Of a DNA stretch of 64,000 bases, positions 61,915-64,000 are shown one piece after another. The translations under genes were made by a program, and so were the position numbers. The DNA is taken from assembly GCF_000421845.1 (NCBI RefSeq), contig NZ_ATXU01000006.1, forward strand, positions 124,001 through 188,000, read 5' to 3'. This DNA is from Leucobacter chironomi DSM 19883. GTDB lineage: Bacteria; Actinomycetota; Actinomycetes; Actinomycetales; Microbacteriaceae. Below the pieces are notes generated by a model. It ran no database searches. It saw only the letters and a list, made by a program, of their open reading frames with translations, and was not told where the DNA came from. Within the stretch, counting starts at the first letter, position 1. The number at the start of each line of letters is the position of its first letter.

Positions 61915-63411
61915 ATGTCAGACAACACACCCGTCGTGGAGCACGACGAGGACGCGGCCCATCTCGCGTCCCTCGGCTATTCCTACGACACCACCTTCAA
62001 ACGAGACATGACCTTCTGGGGCAACGTCTCGCTCGGCTTCACCTACCTGTCGCCGATCGCCGGCGTCTACTCGATGTTCGCGATCTCGCTCGGCCAGGCC
62101 GGGCCGCCCATGGCGTGGGCGCTCGTCATCGCGCTCGTGGGCCAGTTCCTCGTGGCGCTCGTCTTCGGCGAGGTCGTCTCGAACTATCCCGTCGCCGGTG
62201 GCGTCTATCCGTGGTCGCGTCGCCTCTGGGGTCGCAAGTGGGCCTGGATGAACGGCTGGATCTACGTCGTCGCCCTCGTCGGTACCCTCGCGGCGGTGGC
62301 GTACGGCGCCGCGCCGTTCGTCGCTTCGATCTTCGGCGGCAGTCTCGACGCCGGCGGCACCGTGCTCGTCGCGCTCGGCACGCTCGTGATCGCCACCATC
62401 CTCAACTTCTCGGGCACGCGAGTGCTGAGCCTCGCCGCCACGGTCGGCCTCATCGCCGAGATGATCGGAGCCGTCGGCATCAGCCTTTACCTGCTGCTGT
62501 TCCACCGCCAGCAGGACTGGTCGGTGGTCTTCGACAACCAAGGCATCGGCAACGACGCACCCGGCGGCTACCTTGGCGCCTTCGCCGCAGCGGCGCTCAT
62601 CGGCATGTTCGCGTATTACGGCTTCGAGGCCAATGGCGACGTGGCCGAGGAGATCAAGAACCCGAGCGCCCGCGTGCCGAAGGCCATGCGCATGACGCTC
62701 TACATCGGCGGCTTCGCGGCCAATGTGCTGGTGTTCTCGCTCGTATTCGCTGTGCCCGATTTCGCAGCTGTCGCGAGCGGCGATGTGGCCGACCCGATTG
62801 GCGAGGCGCTGCACAACGCTTTCGGCCCTGTCTTCCCGCTCGTCATGTTCGTGGTGGTCGTCGCCTTCATCTCGTGCATCACGAGCCTGCAGGCCGCTGC
62901 GAGCCGCCTCGTCTACTCGATGGCGCGCGACGGGTTCCTGCCCGCTTCGCGCTTCCTCGCCAGCTTCAACGAGAAGCGCCACGTGCCGAACAACGCACTG
63001 CTCACCGCGGCGTTCTTCCCGGCCGCAGTGGTAGTGCTCTCGCTGCTGCTCGAGGATGCGCTGACCGCGATGGTCGGTTTCGGCACCGTGGGCATCTACA
63101 TCGGATTCCAGATGGTCGTGCTCGCCGCCCTGCGCGCCCGCCTGATGGGATGGCGTCCTGCCGGCAAGTTCCGGCTCGGTGCCTGGGCCTACCCCGTCAA
63201 CGTGCTCGCGCTGGTCTGGGGCATCGCGGCGGTGCTCAACATCCTGTGGCCGCGCCCGACAGGTGGCGGCTGGGGCGAGGACTACCTGCTCATCATGACG
63301 ACGGTCGGCGTGATCGCCGTCGGCTGGATCTACATGCTCGCCTCGAAGGCGTACGCCAAGGGCGACGCGCCCGCCGGTGACGCGAGCGGGCCGATCCGCA
63401 CCACGGTCTGA
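61915..63411 (+). CDS. APC-family amino acid/polyamine permease
   Basis: The 498-residue protein has twelve membrane segments in the APC fold. It has LGFTYLSPIAGVYSMFAISL, the Pro-rich NYPVAGGVYPWSRRLWGRKW, and YYGFEANGDVAEEIKNPSAR, the conserved loop of eukaryotic-like GABA/choline permeases. Substrate is unknown, but the following PuuD-like gene favours GABA, putrescine or a related amine. The ATG at 61915 has AAGGGA about 13 nt upstream. A terminator-like stem follows, then the hydrolase gene. Confidence 0.88.
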   Translation: MSDNTPVVEHDEDAAHLASLGYSYDTTFKRDMTFWGNVSLGFTYLSPIAGVYSMFAISLGQAGPPMAWALVIALVGQFLVALVFGEVVSNYPVAGGVYPWSRRLWGRKWAWMNGWIYVVALVGTLAAVAYGAAPFVASIFGGSLDAGGTVLVALGTLVIATILNFSGTRVLSLAATVGLIAEMIGAVGISLYLLLFHRQQDWSVVFDNQGIGNDAPGGYLGAFAAAALIGMFAYYGFEANGDVAEEIKNPSARVPKAMRMTLYIGGFAANVLVFSLVFAVPDFAAVASGDVADPIGEALHNAFGPVFPLVMFVVVVAFISCITSLQAAASRLVYSMARDGFLPASRFLASFNEKRHVPNNALLTAAFFPAAVVVLSLLLEDALTAMVGFGTVGIYIGFQMVVLAALRARLMGWRPAGKFRLGAWAYPVNVLALVWGIAAVLNILWPRPTGGGWGEDYLLIMTTVGVIAVGWIYMLASKAYAKGDAPAGDASGPIRTTV

Positions 63412-63435
63412 TCCCGATTCACTTCGCAACAAACG

Positions 63436-63493
63436 ACGGGAGTCCCGTCGCACCGCCCCGGCTTCGGTGGGGGCAGGGCGGCGGGACTCCCGT
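63436..63493 (+). terminator. Hairpin between permease and hydrolase genes
   Basis: ACGGGAGTCCCG (63436-63447) pairs with CGGGACTCCCGT (63482-63493), with an inner CCGCCC/GGGCGG stem. It ends 7 nt before the SD of the next gene, so it could terminate, attenuate or stabilise. Confidence 0.6.
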
Positions 63494-63514
63494 CTCTCAC
63501 CCGAAAGGACCCCG

Positions 63515-64000
63515 ATGACCGACCTCGCCGTCGACCCGACCCCCTTCCTCGCCGTGGGCGAGGAGGATCCGGATGGCCCGCTGATCCCGATGGTGGTGTC
63601 ACTCACCTTCCCGGGAATGGATGCCCTTTCGCACGGGCTGCAGGACGAGTTCACGAGGATCGCGTTCGACGCGGTGCGCGCCGCGGGCGGCAGGCCGCGG
63701 CTCGTCGATTCGGCCGGCGAGCGGTTGGCGTCGGCGGAGGAAGTGCTGGGCGGTGCTGACGGGGTGGTGTTCCTCGGCGGCGGAGACGTCGACCTCGACT
63801 GCTACGGTCACGGCGGCCCGCCGCCGGCGAATCTGTACGGTGTGGATCGTCGCGCCGACGACTACTGCATCGGGTTGATCCGCGACGCGGTGGATCGCGA
63901 TCTGCCGACGCTCGCGATCTGCCGCGGCTCGCAGCTGCTCAATGTGGCATTCGGCGGCACGCTGATCCCCGATATCGGCAATTGGCCGATGCACAAGGGC
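63515..64000 (+). CDS. Gamma-glutamyl-gamma-aminobutyrate hydrolase, PuuD-like (partial)
   Basis: The frame runs off the window after 162 codons. It is a class I glutamine-amidotransferase-like peptidase C26: IPMVVSLTFPGMDAL at the start, VVFLGGGDVDLDCYG, and the nucleophile elbow LAICRGSQLLNVAFGGTLIP. PuuD releases GABA from gamma-Glu-GABA in putrescine breakdown. GAAAGGA precedes the ATG at 63515. The catalytic His/Glu part lies outside the window. Confidence 0.9.
   Translation, partial: MTDLAVDPTPFLAVGEEDPDGPLIPMVVSLTFPGMDALSHGLQDEFTRIAFDAVRAAGGRPRLVDSAGERLASAEEVLGGADGVVFLGGGDVDLDCYGHGGPPPANLYGVDRRADDYCIGLIRDAVDRDLPTLAICRGSQLLNVAFGGTLIPDIGNWPMHKG

Overview
The window is high-GC DNA from an actinobacterium. 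The gene order (glmM-coaA-glmS-acpS-alr-tsaE-tsaB-rimI-tsaD; sucCD, perM and purNH in the same order) and protein features (DUF3817, GuaB3, RamA-like LuxR, LSRTG wall anchor) fit Micrococcales, most likely Microbacteriaceae and Leucobacter-like. The family assignment is an inference from gene content, not a database match. It is ordinary chromosome: I see no rRNA, tRNA, CRISPR array, prophage or insertion sequence.

Layout. 1-3.0 kb: end of a probable glmM, a DUF559/AbiEi-type gene, and a divergent WYL regulator/DinB pair, punctuated by three related dyad repeats. 2.9-10.5 kb: coaA, divergent from glmS, then acpS, alr and the tRNA t6A genes tsaE-tsaB-rimI-tsaD, chained by 4-bp overlaps from acpS to tsaD. 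10.6-14.1 kb: three small DUF4190-like membrane proteins, a THUMP-like methyltransferase and groES behind a CIRCE operator. 14.2-26.4 kb: rarD, guaB, a RamA-like regulator divergent from prpE-DUF485-actP, then guaB3, SURF1, DUF3817 and guaA. 26.4-33.6 kb: prepilin peptidase, BI-1 family protein, GDPD, asparaginase, PcrA helicase and a TetR regulator. 33.8-38.1 kb: two overlapping membrane diguanylate cyclases and sucCD. 38.1-45.1 kb: MetE-like protein, GAP-family protein, a two-component system whose kinase is cut by an in-frame TAG, and a NitT/TauT-type ABC importer. 45.1-53.6 kb: perM, a TPP-riboswitch thiamine importer operon, purN, purH. 53.7-64.0 kb: META lipoprotein, aldehyde dehydrogenase, ABC exporter, agmatine deiminase, an iron-box-preceded wall-anchored FG-GAP protein, a cupin, an amino-acid/polyamine permease and the start of a PuuD-like hydrolase.

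How the genes work together. Purine synthesis is well represented (purN, purH, guaB, guaA, the GuaB3 paralogue). Acetate/propionate uptake and activation form one divergent locus with their likely regulator. The right end (aldehyde dehydrogenase, agmatine deiminase, cupin, permease, gamma-Glu-GABA hydrolase) looks like agmatine/putrescine use. The sucCD-perM-purNH backbone appears to carry two insertions: sensor plus importer, and thiamine import.

Non-coding structure. Many genes have a TAGACT/TAGAAT-like -10 box 6-7 nt before the start codon, predicting leaderless mRNAs; two of these boxes contain the upstream gene's TAG stop. Several families of long palindromes occupy the intergenic gaps. 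A 67-bp tandem repeat grows out of the guaA stop codon.
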